A stretch of 64,000 bases of DNA. Origin: Rhizobium sp. BK418 (GTDB taxonomy: Bacteria; Pseudomonadota; Alphaproteobacteria; Rhizobiales; Rhizobiaceae). Below the pieces are notes generated by a model that was not told the DNA's origin, did not search any database, and saw only the letters and a list, made by a program, of their open reading frames with translations. The DNA lies in NCBI RefSeq assembly GCF_004341105.1, contig NZ_SLZK01000001.1, positions 372,001 to 436,000 on the forward strand. Direction: 5' to 3'. Of this stretch, positions 53,622 to 61,823 are shown in pieces (positions within the stretch are counted from its first letter, which is position 1; each line of letters opens with the position of its first letter). Both the position numbers and the translations under genes were made by a program.

Positions 53622-54209
53622 ATGACAAAAATCCTGATCGTGCCGGGCCTGTTCGGTTCCGGCGAGGGGCATTGGCAGCACTATTGGATGAGCGATGTGC
53701 CGCAGAGCCGGATGATCGGACAGGACGACTGGAACCACGCGCGCCTGGACCATTGGATGGACCGGCTGGAGCAGGCGCTGTTGGAGGCTGGAGAAGCCTA
53801 TATCGTTGCCCATAGCCTCGGCTGCATCCTGACGGCGAGGCTCGCCGGCAGGCCGCTTGGTCATCGAGTAAAGGGAGCACTTCTGGTCGCCCCTTGTGAT
53901 CTTCCGGCAACGGAGCGACTGCATCCCGGCTCGCTCGCCTTCGGCCCCATGCCGACAACCCCGCTTCCGTTTCCGAGCCTCACCGTCGGCAGTCTCGACG
54001 ACAAATACATGTCGCTCGACCGCTTGAGCTTCTATGCCCGTCTCTGGAAAACCGAGGTCCGCAATATCGGTCTCGCAGGTCATATCAACATCGCCAGCGG
54101 TTTTGGCCGCTGGACCGGCGGCTATGCATTGCTCGATGCGGTAAAAGGCAAGGCGAAGGCAAAGAGGCCACAAATATACACGCTCGCTGCGACTGCCGCA
54201 TCTGCGTGA
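53622..54209 (+). CDS. RBBP9/YdeN-type alpha/beta hydrolase
   Basis: This 195-residue serine hydrolase begins TKILIVPGLFGSGEGHWQHY, typical of the RBBP9 family. The nucleophile serine is in VAHSLGCILTAR (near residue 66), the acid in VGSLDDKYMS and the base in LAGHINIASGFG. The fold is intact. AGGAG precedes the ATG at 53622; the longer frame from 53580 is unlikely. The substrate is unknown. The methyltransferase gene follows 87 bp downstream. Confidence 0.9.
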   Translation: MTKILIVPGLFGSGEGHWQHYWMSDVPQSRMIGQDDWNHARLDHWMDRLEQALLEAGEAYIVAHSLGCILTARLAGRPLGHRVKGALLVAPCDLPATERLHPGSLAFGPMPTTPLPFPSLTVGSLDDKYMSLDRLSFYARLWKTEVRNIGLAGHINIASGFGRWTGGYALLDAVKGKAKAKRPQIYTLAATAASA

Positions 54210-54296
54210 TGCTTTATCGAGACACGCGCAAGAAATGGGTTGAACTTAAGCTTCCGCGGTACGATTCTTGTATCCGACGGAATGCGAGGCTTCACC

Positions 54297-54860
54297 ATGG
54301 CTCAGAAAGTGCACCAATATCTGATCTTCGAAACCGCCGGCGGCTTTTGCGGCATTGCCTGGAGCGATGGCGGCGTGACACGATTCCAGCTGCCGACGAA
54401 GAGCGCCGAGTCGACCGAACGCCTGTTGTTGCGCCGTTTGCCAGTTGCTGAACCTGGCGCACCGACGCCGCAAATTCTGGAAGCGGTTTCTGCGGTGAAG
54501 CGCTACTTCGAAGGCGAGGAAGTCGATTTCTCTAGCGTAGCCGTCGATCTCGACGGTCAGGACGCATTTTTCCGAGATATTTATGTAGCCGCACGCCGCC
54601 TCGGCTGGGGTCGCACGACGACTTACGGCACGCTGGCGAAGGAGCTAGGCGCAGGACCGGAAGCGGCGCGAGATGTGGGCCAGGCGATGGCGAAGAACCC
54701 CGTCGCGCTCATCATTCCCTGCCATCGCGTGCTTGCCGCCGGCGGCAAGATCGGTGGGTTTTCGGCACCCGGCGGTTCGACCTCCAAGCTTCGCATGTTG
54801 GAACTCGAAGGCGTGCATGTCGGCCCGCCGCCGTCTGCCCAGCAATCCCTGGATTTTTGA
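54297..54860 (+). CDS. Methylated-DNA-[protein]-cysteine S-methyltransferase family protein
   Basis: This 187-residue protein repairs O6-alkylguanine by a suicide transfer to its cysteine, if the family role holds. The active-site motif is PCHRV (C142). The DNA-binding helix is GRTTTYGTLAKELGAG. The wing after it has GKIGGFSAPGGSTSKLRMLE. The asparagine hinge expected before the motif is KNPVALIIP. The ATG at 54297 has GAGG upstream. It is the intact counterpart of the pseudogene at 36.3 kb but not a close duplicate, as the flanking residues differ. Confidence 0.9.
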   Translation: MAQKVHQYLIFETAGGFCGIAWSDGGVTRFQLPTKSAESTERLLLRRLPVAEPGAPTPQILEAVSAVKRYFEGEEVDFSSVAVDLDGQDAFFRDIYVAARRLGWGRTTTYGTLAKELGAGPEAARDVGQAMAKNPVALIIPCHRVLAAGGKIGGFSAPGGSTSKLRMLELEGVHVGPPPSAQQSLDF

Positions 54861-55036
54861 AAGTACTAATCCGATTGGGTTTCATGCGATTCTTGCCTGC
54901 AGGGAATAATATTCCAAGGCCGCCCGTTTCTGGGAAGGCTTTAGTTTGACCTGGGTAAGCACAGCTCTGTAGATAGTTGACAGCGCGCAGACTTGCCTGC
55001 GAGTGTTCAAATAACGCGCCAGCTGGAGGGCACACC

Positions 55037-55696
55037 ATGAGCTTACGTATCAACGATATCGCTCCCGATTTCACCGCCGACACCACACAAGGCCCCATTC
55101 AGTTCCATGACTGGATAGGCAACGGCTGGGCCGTGCTCTTCTCGCATCCGAAGAACTTCACGCCGGTCTGCACGACCGAGCTTGGCACCATGGCTGGCCT
55201 CGAGGGCGAGTTCAAAAAGCGCGGTGTCAAGATCATCGGCATTTCCGTCGATCCAGTCGAAAGCCATGTTAAATGGAAAAACGACATCAGGACGGCGACC
55301 GGCTTCGACGTCGAATATCCGCTGATCGGCGACAAGGACCTCAAGGTCGCCAAGCTCTACGACATGCTGCCCGCCGGCGCTGGCGACAGCTCCGAAGGCC
55401 GCACGCCTGCCGACAACGCCACCGTGCGATCGGTCTTCGTCATCGGCCCGGACAAGAAGATCAAACTGATCCTCACTTACCCGATGACGACAGGTCGCAA
55501 TTTCAATGAAATCCTGCGCGCCATCGATTCCATCCAGCTGACCGCCAAACACCAGGTTGCGACGCCGGCCAACTGGAACCAGGGCGACGATGTCATCATC
55601 ACCGCAGCCGTCACCAACGAGGATGCGATTGCCCGCTTCGGTTCCTTTGATACGGTTCTGCCCTATCTCCGAAAGACCAAGCAGCCGTCTGCATGA
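55037..55696 (+). CDS. 1-Cys peroxiredoxin (Prx6 type)
   Basis: This 219-residue peroxidase reduces hydrogen and lipid peroxides. The peroxidatic cysteine is C45 in HPKNFTPVCTTEL, and no resolving cysteine of the usual type is present. The C-terminal domain (ATPANWNQGDDVIITAAVTN) is the dimerisation part of Prx6. GGAGGG precedes the ATG at 55037. A strong terminator follows 38 bp after the stop, so the gene is monocistronic. Confidence 0.95.
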   Translation: MSLRINDIAPDFTADTTQGPIQFHDWIGNGWAVLFSHPKNFTPVCTTELGTMAGLEGEFKKRGVKIIGISVDPVESHVKWKNDIRTATGFDVEYPLIGDKDLKVAKLYDMLPAGAGDSSEGRTPADNATVRSVFVIGPDKKIKLILTYPMTTGRNFNEILRAIDSIQLTAKHQVATPANWNQGDDVIITAAVTNEDAIARFGSFDTVLPYLRKTKQPSA

Positions 55697-55733
55697 GTTC
55701 GTTCCTGCGCTGATGCTATGATTGAATCAAAAG

Positions 55734-55759
55734 ACGCCTCGGTTTCCGGGGCGTTTTTC
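55734..55759 (+). terminator. Terminator after the peroxiredoxin gene
   Basis: ACGCCTCGG (55734-55742) and CCGGGGCGT (55745-55753, via a TT or TTT loop) pair with one G-U, followed by five Ts. Confidence 0.87.
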
Positions 55760-55904
55760 GGCGCGCCGCTAAATCCATATTCGACCCGTACGGCTTTTTC
55801 ATTCCCTGTTTGCTGGAAGTGATGCTTGCGTCGGCGAGACCGGCTGCGAAAAACGCAAATGCTGCAACACGCCGACCACGATGGTGATGATATCTGTAGG
55901 CAAG

Positions 55905-55935
55905 GTAATCTCCATTGATTCCCAATGGAGATTAC
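55905..55935. repeat. Perfect 13-bp inverted repeat
   Basis: GTAATCTCCATTG (55905-55917) and CAATGGAGATTAC (55923-55935) surround five bases. The arms are AT-rich, unlike the GC-rich terminators of this genome, and a T-run follows four bases later. Both strands have an ATG inside the arms. It may be a terminator, an operator or a trace of a mobile element; I cannot decide. Confidence 0.6.
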
Positions 55936-55981
55936 GCCGTTTTTAATTCGTATCGTTCGAGCGAGATCAAGTTCTGCCGGC

Positions 55982-56524
55982 CTATTCAGACGGCGTCACG
56001 CGGGTCCAGAAATCGTTGAATGCGACCGAATCAAAGAAGGCCGAGGCTCGGATGATACGGTCGTCGCGCATGTCGAGGAACCAGGCGTAGGTATTGACGT
56101 AGGGTTTGCCGTCGCGGGCGATGCCGCGAGCGTCGAAAAAGACGATCACAGTGTCGCCGTCGGCATAGACGTTGCGGATCGCTGGCTTCAACGGCGCCTT
56201 CATGCGGGCATTGAACGGGCGGATCACCTCGCTCAGGAATGCCTCGCGGCTCGGGTAGGTTTTCGATGCCAGCGAATAACCTTCGATCGTCCAGCGGACA
56301 TCGTCGGCGAGCAGGTCATAGGGGCTGCCTGTGCCGGCCGCCCAGGCTTCAAAGCCAGCCTCGACGGTCGCCTTGTTGCGGCGTTCGGTTTCGGTCGGCG
56401 TCTGCGACGCAGCGCGGGCTTCAAGCCCAAAAAGCGCGAGGATGGCGGCGGCGATGCCGAGGGTAGCGTTGAAGATGCGGCGGGCAGGAGATGCCGGGCT
56501 GCGGACGGTTGCGTTTGCGGTAAT
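55982..56524 (-). CDS. Secreted NTF2/SnoaL-like protein without an ordinary start codon
   Basis: The frame encodes a signal peptide (RIFNATLGIAAAILALFGLE, then ARAAS) and a SnoaL/NTF2-like domain with AWAAGTGSPYDLLADDVRWT, YADGDTVIVFFDARG and DMRDDRIIRASAFFDS. It is open from 56557 to its stop. Between 56557 and a GTG at 56227 there is no ATG, GTG or TTG, and that GTG would cut the domain in half. GGAGGAAAG (complement of about 56533-56541) lies ahead of AAG (56530-56528), where a start would be ideally spaced, and of ATT (56524). Either an ATT start is used or a start ATG has mutated. It follows the SDR gene by 75 bp. Confidence 0.6.
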   Translation of the reverse strand: MTANATVRSPASPARRIFNATLGIAAAILALFGLEARAASQTPTETERRNKATVEAGFEAWAAGTGSPYDLLADDVRWTIEGYSLASKTYPSREAFLSEVIRPFNARMKAPLKPAIRNVYADGDTVIVFFDARGIARDGKPYVNTYAWFLDMRDDRIIRASAFFDSVAFNDFWTRVTPSE

Positions 56525-56599
56525 GGACTTGGCTTTCCTCCAGGAGTTGGATCGGTGTCACGGCACCCGGTGGTGGGGTGCCGTGCACGGTGCTCCGCT

Positions 56600-57403
56600 T
56601 CAGATCCGGTTTTCCCAGGCTTTCAGCTGGTGGTCCTTCAGCATGTCCTCGATGACCTTCGGAACGACGTTGCGGAACTTGCCGGTATCGGCAGGCACAA
56701 TCTCGATCATCCGGTCGATCATTTCCTTCGGGTCCATCTTGCCTTCGGGAGTGGCGAAGAAGTCGTCGAAGCCCTTGCGCAGATCGGCTCGCTTGGTGAA
56801 GTTCTTACTGTCGTCCAGCCAGCGGAACGGATTATCGGCCATCGTCTCGTTATAGCCGGTGTAATAGGCGCCCGGATTGATCGTCTGGACCTTGATGCCG
56901 TAGGGGCCGAGTTCCTGCTGCAGCGCTTCTGCGATCGATTCCAGAGCGTGTTTGGTGGAGACATAGGTGCCCCAGTTGGCCGGGGTGAACAGGCCGCCCA
57001 TCGACGAGGTGAAGACCACCTTGCCCTTCTTGCCCTGCCGCACCCATTTCTGCACGACGCCCTGGGTCAGCGTGAGCGGCAGGAAGAGGTTGACTTCGTA
57101 ATTCTTGCGCACGAGCTCGACCGGAATTTCCCAGACCGGGCCGGCTTCACCCATACCGGCATTGTTCCACAGCACATCGAAGTCAAAGCCCTGCGCCTGT
57201 TTGATGTCGTAGGGATCGGTGAGGTCGAGGCGCTCGACGCGGAAATCCTTCAGGCCGAGGGCCGCAGCTTCTTCGCGCAGCGGCGTGACCTGCGACGAAA
57301 CCTGCGTCGTCGCGATGATGTTATGGCCATTCTTGGCCATGCCGATGGCGGCCGCCTTGCCGAAGCCGGAGCCTGCGCCGGTGATGAGAATGGTCTTGGT
57401 CAT
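56600..57403 (-). CDS. Short-chain dehydrogenase/reductase in the GlcG group
   Basis: This 267-residue SDR has TILITGAGSGFGKAAAIGMA (cofactor loop TGAGSGFG), NNAGMGEAG, the catalytic serine in SSMGGLF and the YVSTK pair. The C-terminal part is long and has IGKFRNVVPK-type helices before the end (PKVIEDMLKDHQLKAWENRI). It stands 41 bp after the GlcG-like gene and before the NTF2-like gene, so the three are probably one transcript. The substrate is unknown. Confidence 0.9.
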   Translation of the reverse strand: MTKTILITGAGSGFGKAAAIGMAKNGHNIIATTQVSSQVTPLREEAAALGLKDFRVERLDLTDPYDIKQAQGFDFDVLWNNAGMGEAGPVWEIPVELVRKNYEVNLFLPLTLTQGVVQKWVRQGKKGKVVFTSSMGGLFTPANWGTYVSTKHALESIAEALQQELGPYGIKVQTINPGAYYTGYNETMADNPFRWLDDSKNFTKRADLRKGFDDFFATPEGKMDPKEMIDRMIEIVPADTGKFRNVVPKVIEDMLKDHQLKAWENRI

Positions 57404-57444
57404 AGTAACTTCCTTTCGATGTGCTTGGGGTTGAAAAAGGTCGT

Positions 57445-57846
57445 TCAGACCGCGAGGGCGGCCGCGGCAGCTTGGGCAATTTCGAGATCCTGAGCGACGG
57501 CTCCTCCGGACACGCCGACAGCCCCGATCACGATTTTGCGTCCATCGGTGAGAGGAATGCCGCCGGCAAAGACGACGAGGCCGCCATTGGTCTGCTCCAG
57601 GCCGAACGAAGTGCCGCCGGGTTTGCAGAATTCGCCGATTGTTTCGGTACGCATGGAAAACAGCGCAGCCGTCCGGGCCTTGCTGACGGCGATGTCGATG
57701 GAGCCGAGCAGGGCGCCATCCATGCGCACGAAAGCCTTCATGTGAGCGCCGGCATCGAGCACGGCGATATTGGCCGCAACGCCGATTTCTTTTGCCCGCG
57801 CCTCGCCTGCCGCGATCACGCTCCGGGCTTCTTCAGCGGTAATCAT
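57445..57846 (-). CDS. GlcG/HbpS family protein
   Basis: This 133-residue protein of the GlcG/HbpS-like family is related to haem-binding HbpS and to GlcG from the glycolate operon. The order MITAEEARSVIAAGEARAKE, AVLDAGAHMKAFVRMDGALL, KARTAALFSM and GAVGVSGG is diagnostic. It is small, cytoplasmic and likely oligomeric. It begins the GlcG-SDR-NTF2 set, 165 bp from the AraC gene. The exact function is unknown; cofactor or haem handling is a family-level idea. Confidence 0.87.
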   Translation of the reverse strand: MITAEEARSVIAAGEARAKEIGVAANIAVLDAGAHMKAFVRMDGALLGSIDIAVSKARTAALFSMRTETIGEFCKPGGTSFGLEQTNGGLVVFAGGIPLTDGRKIVIGAVGVSGGAVAQDLEIAQAAAAALAV

Positions 57847-58011
57847 ATCCCTGTCTCCTCCGTTCGTCCGGGGGCTCCCCCGTTCGGCGAGACAGGTGTA
57901 GGCCGTAAGGGGCGTTGCCGTATTTCCATCTCTTGCTGCACTATGCGCAGATCTTGCGCTCGGATGGACGCGCAGAGTGGATCGGCGAACGCGTCAGGAG
58001 GACGGATATCG

Positions 58012-58899
58012 CTAGGAGGTGAATAGCGTGCGGTACTGGCCAGGTGTCAGGCCGGTCATCTTGCGGAAGACGCGGGTGAAGTTGGCCTGCGAGCCGAAGC
58101 CTGTGTCGATAGCGATTTGTACAAGCGAAGACTGCGTGAGCCGCAGCTTCTGCTTAGCCGCCTCGACTCGTCGCTCGGTGACGTAGCGATGTGGGGCAAA
58201 GCCGGTGGCCGCGCGAAACACGCGGGAAAAGTGAAAGGGACTGAGGCAGGCCTCCGCTGCAAGATCATCGAGCGAGATTTCGGCCGCGATGCGCGCCTCT
58301 ATGAAATCGAGGACGCGCCTCAGCCTTTTCGGATCGATGGTTGGCGTCCGCGTAGGCGGACGCCAGCGGACTGACGAATAGGTGCCGAGCAAATGCGCCG
58401 CCAGAGCCAGCTGGATCCCGTCGAGAAACATCCGGTCTGTCGCTTCGAGTTTTCGGTTCAGCACACCGCGAAAGAGCTCACCGAGCTGTAAAACCACCGG
58501 ATCAGGAACTCCGCCTGCGTAGGCGAGGCGCACTCTCGCCGGATCGATGTCGAAATTCGAAAGCGCTGTCTCACCGACGAGTGACGGCGGCAGGAAGATG
58601 TGAAGGGACTCAGGCATGGTGCCAACGATTTCCACATCGCTCTCATTGACTCCCGCTGGACAGACCCATGCGATGCCCGGGCGGGCGATAGCCTCCCGAC
58701 CGCGGCCGTCACCAGTCCACCTGATCTTCGACTGCCCGGAGAGGAGCACGGCTATTTCCGTGCATTCGAGTGTAAGGTCGATCTGCCAGCCCGGATCGAA
58801 ACGCCGGAGCTCGACCTGCAGCCCCGAGCAGTCGACAAGCCCGCCCACTCGCTCACTGGTCCGATATTTTCTGTCCCCTTGCGATGCGTCGAAATCCAT
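58012..58899 (-). CDS. AraC family transcriptional regulator
   Basis: This 295-residue regulator has a C-terminal AraC-type DNA-binding domain with two helix-turn-helix motifs (SLDDLAAEACLSPFHFSRVF and SSLVQIAIDTGFGSQANFTR, about residues 208-285). The N-terminal part (about 1-170) is a cupin-like sensor without clear relatives. It is upstream of the GlcG-SDR-NTF2 genes on the same strand and likely controls them. The start at 58899 is chosen over a longer frame to 58980. Confidence 0.92.
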   Translation of the reverse strand: MDFDASQGDRKYRTSERVGGLVDCSGLQVELRRFDPGWQIDLTLECTEIAVLLSGQSKIRWTGDGRGREAIARPGIAWVCPAGVNESDVEIVGTMPESLHIFLPPSLVGETALSNFDIDPARVRLAYAGGVPDPVVLQLGELFRGVLNRKLEATDRMFLDGIQLALAAHLLGTYSSVRWRPPTRTPTIDPKRLRRVLDFIEARIAAEISLDDLAAEACLSPFHFSRVFRAATGFAPHRYVTERRVEAAKQKLRLTQSSLVQIAIDTGFGSQANFTRVFRKMTGLTPGQYRTLFTS

Positions 58900-59312
58900 G
58901 TCGCATCCTCGCCTTGAAGATAGGCCTGAAAAATTTGAATTAATCAGTATCGGCGGCCGATTGCTGCCGCCACGCTGCATCAGCCTGAAGTTCTATAATG
59001 AATATTCTCCAGCGAAAGCTGTGGTTGCCAGGCGCTGGCATGCAGTCCGGATTTTGACAAAAAAAACCAAGCGAGTGCAAGTGTCGTAGCCCAAAGTGGT
59101 ACTGCCAGCATCTTGGTGGCTTCAGCCCCTGCGGACAAGTGCTTCAACGTCACTGAAGGAAGTGCCAGGCGTCAGTGCTAGAGCACTTGAGGTCGCCGCA
59201 TATCACCTGGTCGCCTTGTACCGAATAGTTTGGGAGGATAAGTCAACGCTCTAACAAATAAATTGAAGCGGCATTTGCCCGCAATAAGAGACCGGTCAAG
59301 CGATCAAGAGCG
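58900..59312. other. Intergenic stretch without a recognisable gene
   Basis: About 413 bp between the AraC gene and the two-segment membrane protein gene. Frames here are short and interrupted. Base composition is more AT-rich than the surroundings. I see no reliable tRNA, IS end or terminator. Confidence 0.45.
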
Positions 59313-59540
59313 TCATGAATAGGCACCAAAAGCCAAGAGAAGTGCGCCGACTACTATGATCGCGAGGGCTTGCCAGTTTTGGGATATTCCTAGGAACCGG
59401 ATGCCTTGGTGCCGCGGCTCTAGCGTGCTGCCGCCTCGGGACATTTGATGCGGCTCACTCGATCGTCGATGAAGCGTCGATGAAAAGAAAAAGAGTAGTC
59501 CGCCAATTATAAGAGCGGCACCGATCAAGACAGCCCACAT
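59313..59540 (-). CDS. Small protein with two membrane segments
   Basis: This 75-residue protein has hydrophobic segments at about residues 1-22 (MWAVLIGAALIIGGLLFFFS) and 57-74 (NWQALAIIVVGALLLAFGAY), joined by a polar loop with HRRSSEPHQMSRGGSTLEPR. The ATG at 59540 has a perfect GGAGG five bases upstream, so it is preferred to the ATG-type codon at 59561. No family is recognised. Confidence 0.6.
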   Translation of the reverse strand: MWAVLIGAALIIGGLLFFFSSTLHRRSSEPHQMSRGGSTLEPRHQGIRFLGISQNWQALAIIVVGALLLAFGAYS

Positions 59541-59852
59541 CGTAGCCTCCGCTGGCGACAAGCCTTTGGGTTAAACCAGATTCGGACTTGTTGGTTCCGC
59601 CTTGGCCGAGGGCAGGTATCGGTACTGCTGCTCACGTAGCCGGACGCCAGGGCGGCCTGCCCCGAGTAATTGCCGTCGAAAAATCGGATGCCAGCGGCCT
59701 CAGGTGCAGGGTCGATGCCAGTAGATAGCGACCTAATGACTTATCTAGAGGAGCCAAGCCACGAAAAATGCGTTTCAAAAGCGGGATGGGAAGTGGGGAA
59801 GAAAGCGCCTGCTTCGGATTACTCAACGAAAACAGGCGCTTATCTGAGAAAC
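59541..59852. other. Spacer upstream of the two-segment protein gene, with the tRNA-Asn terminator
   Basis: No recognisable gene. Promoter of the membrane-protein gene is expected here, and the tRNA-Asn terminator lies at 59803-59841. Confidence 0.4.
59803..59841 (-). terminator. Probable terminator of tRNA-Asn
   Basis: AAGCGCCTG (59803-59811) and CAGGCGCTT (59833-59841) are a perfect inverted repeat with an inner TTCG/CGAA. On - it lies 11 bp after the tRNA and is followed by a T-rich run. Confidence 0.65.
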
Positions 59853-59927
59853 TGGCTCCCCGGGCCGGATTCGAACCGGCGACCTGTCGATTAACAGTCG
59901 AATGCTCTACCGCTGAGCTACCAGGGA
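59853..59927 (-). tRNA. tRNA-Asn (anticodon GUU)
   Basis: The 75-nt cloverleaf has acceptor TCCCTGG paired with CCGGGGA (one G-U), D-arm GCTCAGCGGTAGAGC and T-arm GCCGGTTCGAATCCGGC, and an encoded CCA. The anticodon loop CTGTTAA gives GUU. Confidence 0.97.
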
Positions 59928-60045
59928 TCACCGCTTGGCCGCGGCGTGAGCGGGGTAATACAAATGCTTTCCCGATTTGCCAAGCAGTTTTTTCAAAAAA
60001 ATGAAATGAGCTTGTATTTGCGGCGCTTGCGCCCATCTCTTGTGG

Positions 60046-60339
60046 ATGACTAGCAGGGAAAATAGGCCGAAAAAGGCCGGAAAAACGCATTTCGGGATCG
60101 ATCACCAGCAGGGCAAGCTGGTTCTCGGCTCGTTGCGGATACCTATGCCGCGCTCGCGCATTGCACGCATGACAACCGGAACGCTGCTCATTTTCGGTGG
60201 CATTCTTGGCTTTTTGCCCGTTCTTGGCTTCTGGATGCTGCCGCTGGGCTTCCTCCTATTGTCGCACGACCTGCCGATCGCACGCAGATGGCGCCGACGT
60301 GCTGCCGTCTGGTGGCATCGCCGAAAGGACCCTGCCTGA
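60046..60339 (+). CDS. Small hydrophobic protein conserved in rhizobia
   Basis: This is a protein of about 97 residues with one long hydrophobic region (GTLLIFGGILGFLPVLGFWM, then LPLGFLLLSHDLPIARR), which could cross the membrane twice through the central Pro-Gly turns. The flanks are basic (RSRIAR and RRWRRRAAVWWHRRK). The start is uncertain: ATG at 60046 or 60145; neither has a good ribosome-binding site. The function is unknown. Confidence 0.6.
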   Translation: MTSRENRPKKAGKTHFGIDHQQGKLVLGSLRIPMPRSRIARMTTGTLLIFGGILGFLPVLGFWMLPLGFLLLSHDLPIARRWRRRAAVWWHRRKDPA

Positions 60340-60426
60340 CGTCTTCAGAGAACGCCACAATCGCCAAGCCGGCGATGGGGCGTGCCGGCAGAATAACAGC
60401 GACCGGTCGTCCGGCATTTTGGTTCG

Positions 60427-60816
60427 TCACTGTGGAGAGACAACAGGGCCTTCGATAGAGGCAGGAGCGCCTGTTCCAGACGCCGTGATCTCAGACAGGT
60501 TGATTGGCAATTCGCCATTTTCCTCAAGTGCCGTTGCCGTGATCACGAGTGCGCCGATGATAAATATCAAGAGCTTCACCCTATGAGAACTGGAGGGGGC
60601 TTTCCTCCGCCAGCGGGATTGGACGCGCGACGGCTCCAGATAATACTTATAGTAAAATTCCGGATCGTCTGTTTCGACGAGATTGCCGTAGACATGAGGC
60701 AGCACCCCGTCATGCCGCACCGATCGGCCACCGGCAAATTTGATATGGAGGACTTGGGCTTCCGGGTCGTAGGATGCAGCCCGAATCTGTTTGGAATTCA
60801 AAGGCACCCAGTTCAT
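60427..60816 (-). CDS. KTSC domain protein with C-terminal membrane segment
   Basis: This 129-residue protein starts with a KTSC-like domain (residues about 5-60: SKQIRAASYDPEAQVLHIKF, and DDPEFYYKYYLEPSR). A basic hinge follows (RWRRKAPSSSHRV), then one membrane segment (LLIFIIGALVITATAL, about 82-98) and a short acidic tail. KTSC domains usually stand alone or accompany nucleases; a membrane anchor is unusual. AGGAG precedes the ATG. The function is unknown. Confidence 0.75.
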   Translation of the reverse strand: MNWVPLNSKQIRAASYDPEAQVLHIKFAGGRSVRHDGVLPHVYGNLVETDDPEFYYKYYLEPSRVQSRWRRKAPSSSHRVKLLIFIIGALVITATALEENGELPINLSEITASGTGAPASIEGPVVSPQ

Positions 60817-61264
60817 TTCCGCTCCTATCTCTCCCAGGAGGAGGATGGGATGACGATGCTGAAAGTCAAGGTAAGAATTTTTTGATAACGCTTCAGAAGA
60901 ATTTCCGAATTATCTAATATATTTCAAGAGAAATCGTCGCCATCACCGCAAGCGACGCTTGAAGAATAGTATAGGTGATAGGCTGCATTTCGCCTATTGC
61001 ACAATCTGGAGCGCCGGGAAGCCCGCTCGAGCGAATTTTAGCCTAATTTTTGTTTCGACCGGCTCGAATACTCGGCGGAACGGGCCTTTTGCCATCAGAT
61101 ACGAGGGCGGCTGCGTCGCCACCTTCGGCGCTCAATTGACCCTCATTTGTACGAGCCCGATGTGGCCAGAGTTTGAAATTACAGAAAATGTTTTTGGAAA
61201 GCCCTCTTGCGATTTCGTTGCGATCATTCTAAACGCTCGCCACGGCTAGGTTGATAGCCTGTGA
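60817..61264. other. AT-rich spacer upstream of tRNA-Cys
   Basis: About 448 bp. A frame at 60959-61249 starts with TTG and has no ribosome-binding site, so I do not call it. The tRNA-Cys promoter should lie near its end. Confidence 0.45.
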
Positions 61265-61338
61265 GGCCTCGTGGCGGAGTGGTGACGCAGAGGACTGCAA
61301 ATCCTTGTACCCCGGTTCAATTCCGGGCGAGGCCTCCA
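61265..61338 (+). tRNA. tRNA-Cys (anticodon GCA)
   Basis: The 74-nt cloverleaf has acceptor GGCCTCG paired perfectly with CGAGGCC, discriminator U, encoded CCA. The anticodon loop CTGCAAA gives GCA. Confidence 0.97.
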
Positions 61339-61407
61339 AAATTTCCCAACGACAGAGAATTCTGCCGCGCTTCTCAATAAGACGCCGCAGCGGCCTCGCA
61401 ATTCTAT

Positions 61408-61698
61408 TTACCAGATGCCGGGGAGCTGGGTGAAATCGAATTGGGCTGGGTTGATACCGATCAGAGAATACAGCGCCCGCAATCCGCCGCTACGCAGCCC
61501 CGCCAGATAGCCCGTATCGTCACTGGCCATTTCATTTTCTATCCGCACTTCAGGCCCGAGCAGTCGCTGCAGCGACTGGACTGAGATACGCGTGAAATTG
61601 CGGATGTCGCCGCTTTTGAATTTCACAAGCAGCAACCGCGCTTCCGGATTGTAGTGAAGCGCTTCAATGTCTGGCGAGTGAATGGCGAATGTTTGCAT
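61408..61698 (-). CDS. KTSC-like domain protein
   Basis: This 96-residue protein shows the KTSC-type order (SPDIEALHYNPEARLLLVKF, then GDIRNFTRISVQSLQRLLG), similar to the start of the protein at 60427-60816. It has no membrane segment. The C-terminal part (YLAGLRSGGLRALYSLIGIN) is unlike the first. It lies just after tRNA-Cys on the other strand. The function is unknown. Confidence 0.6.
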   Translation of the reverse strand: MQTFAIHSPDIEALHYNPEARLLLVKFKSGDIRNFTRISVQSLQRLLGPEVRIENEMASDDTGYLAGLRSGGLRALYSLIGINPAQFDFTQLPGIW

Positions 61699-61823
61699 GC
61701 TGCCAACCTAGCGAAAGCCAGGGCTGGCGCAACAATATGGTTGATATAAAGTTAATGACGCAATCGATTGTCCCGCCTGATCCGACGCGGCAAGCCGGGA
61801 TTTATGCGGACTGTGCGGTCCGT

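Noticed and set aside
55925-57493. 522-codon + frame across the NTF2, SDR and GlcG genes
   Set aside because: It is antisense to three recognisable genes and starts inside the 13-bp inverted repeat.
60959-61249. 96-codon + frame starting with TTG before tRNA-Cys
   Set aside because: No ribosome-binding site, unusual start and AT-rich region with no family similarity.
59853-61338. Integration at tRNA-Asn or tRNA-Cys
   Set aside because: I found no repeated tRNA 3' end or integrase near either gene, unlike at tRNA-Leu.
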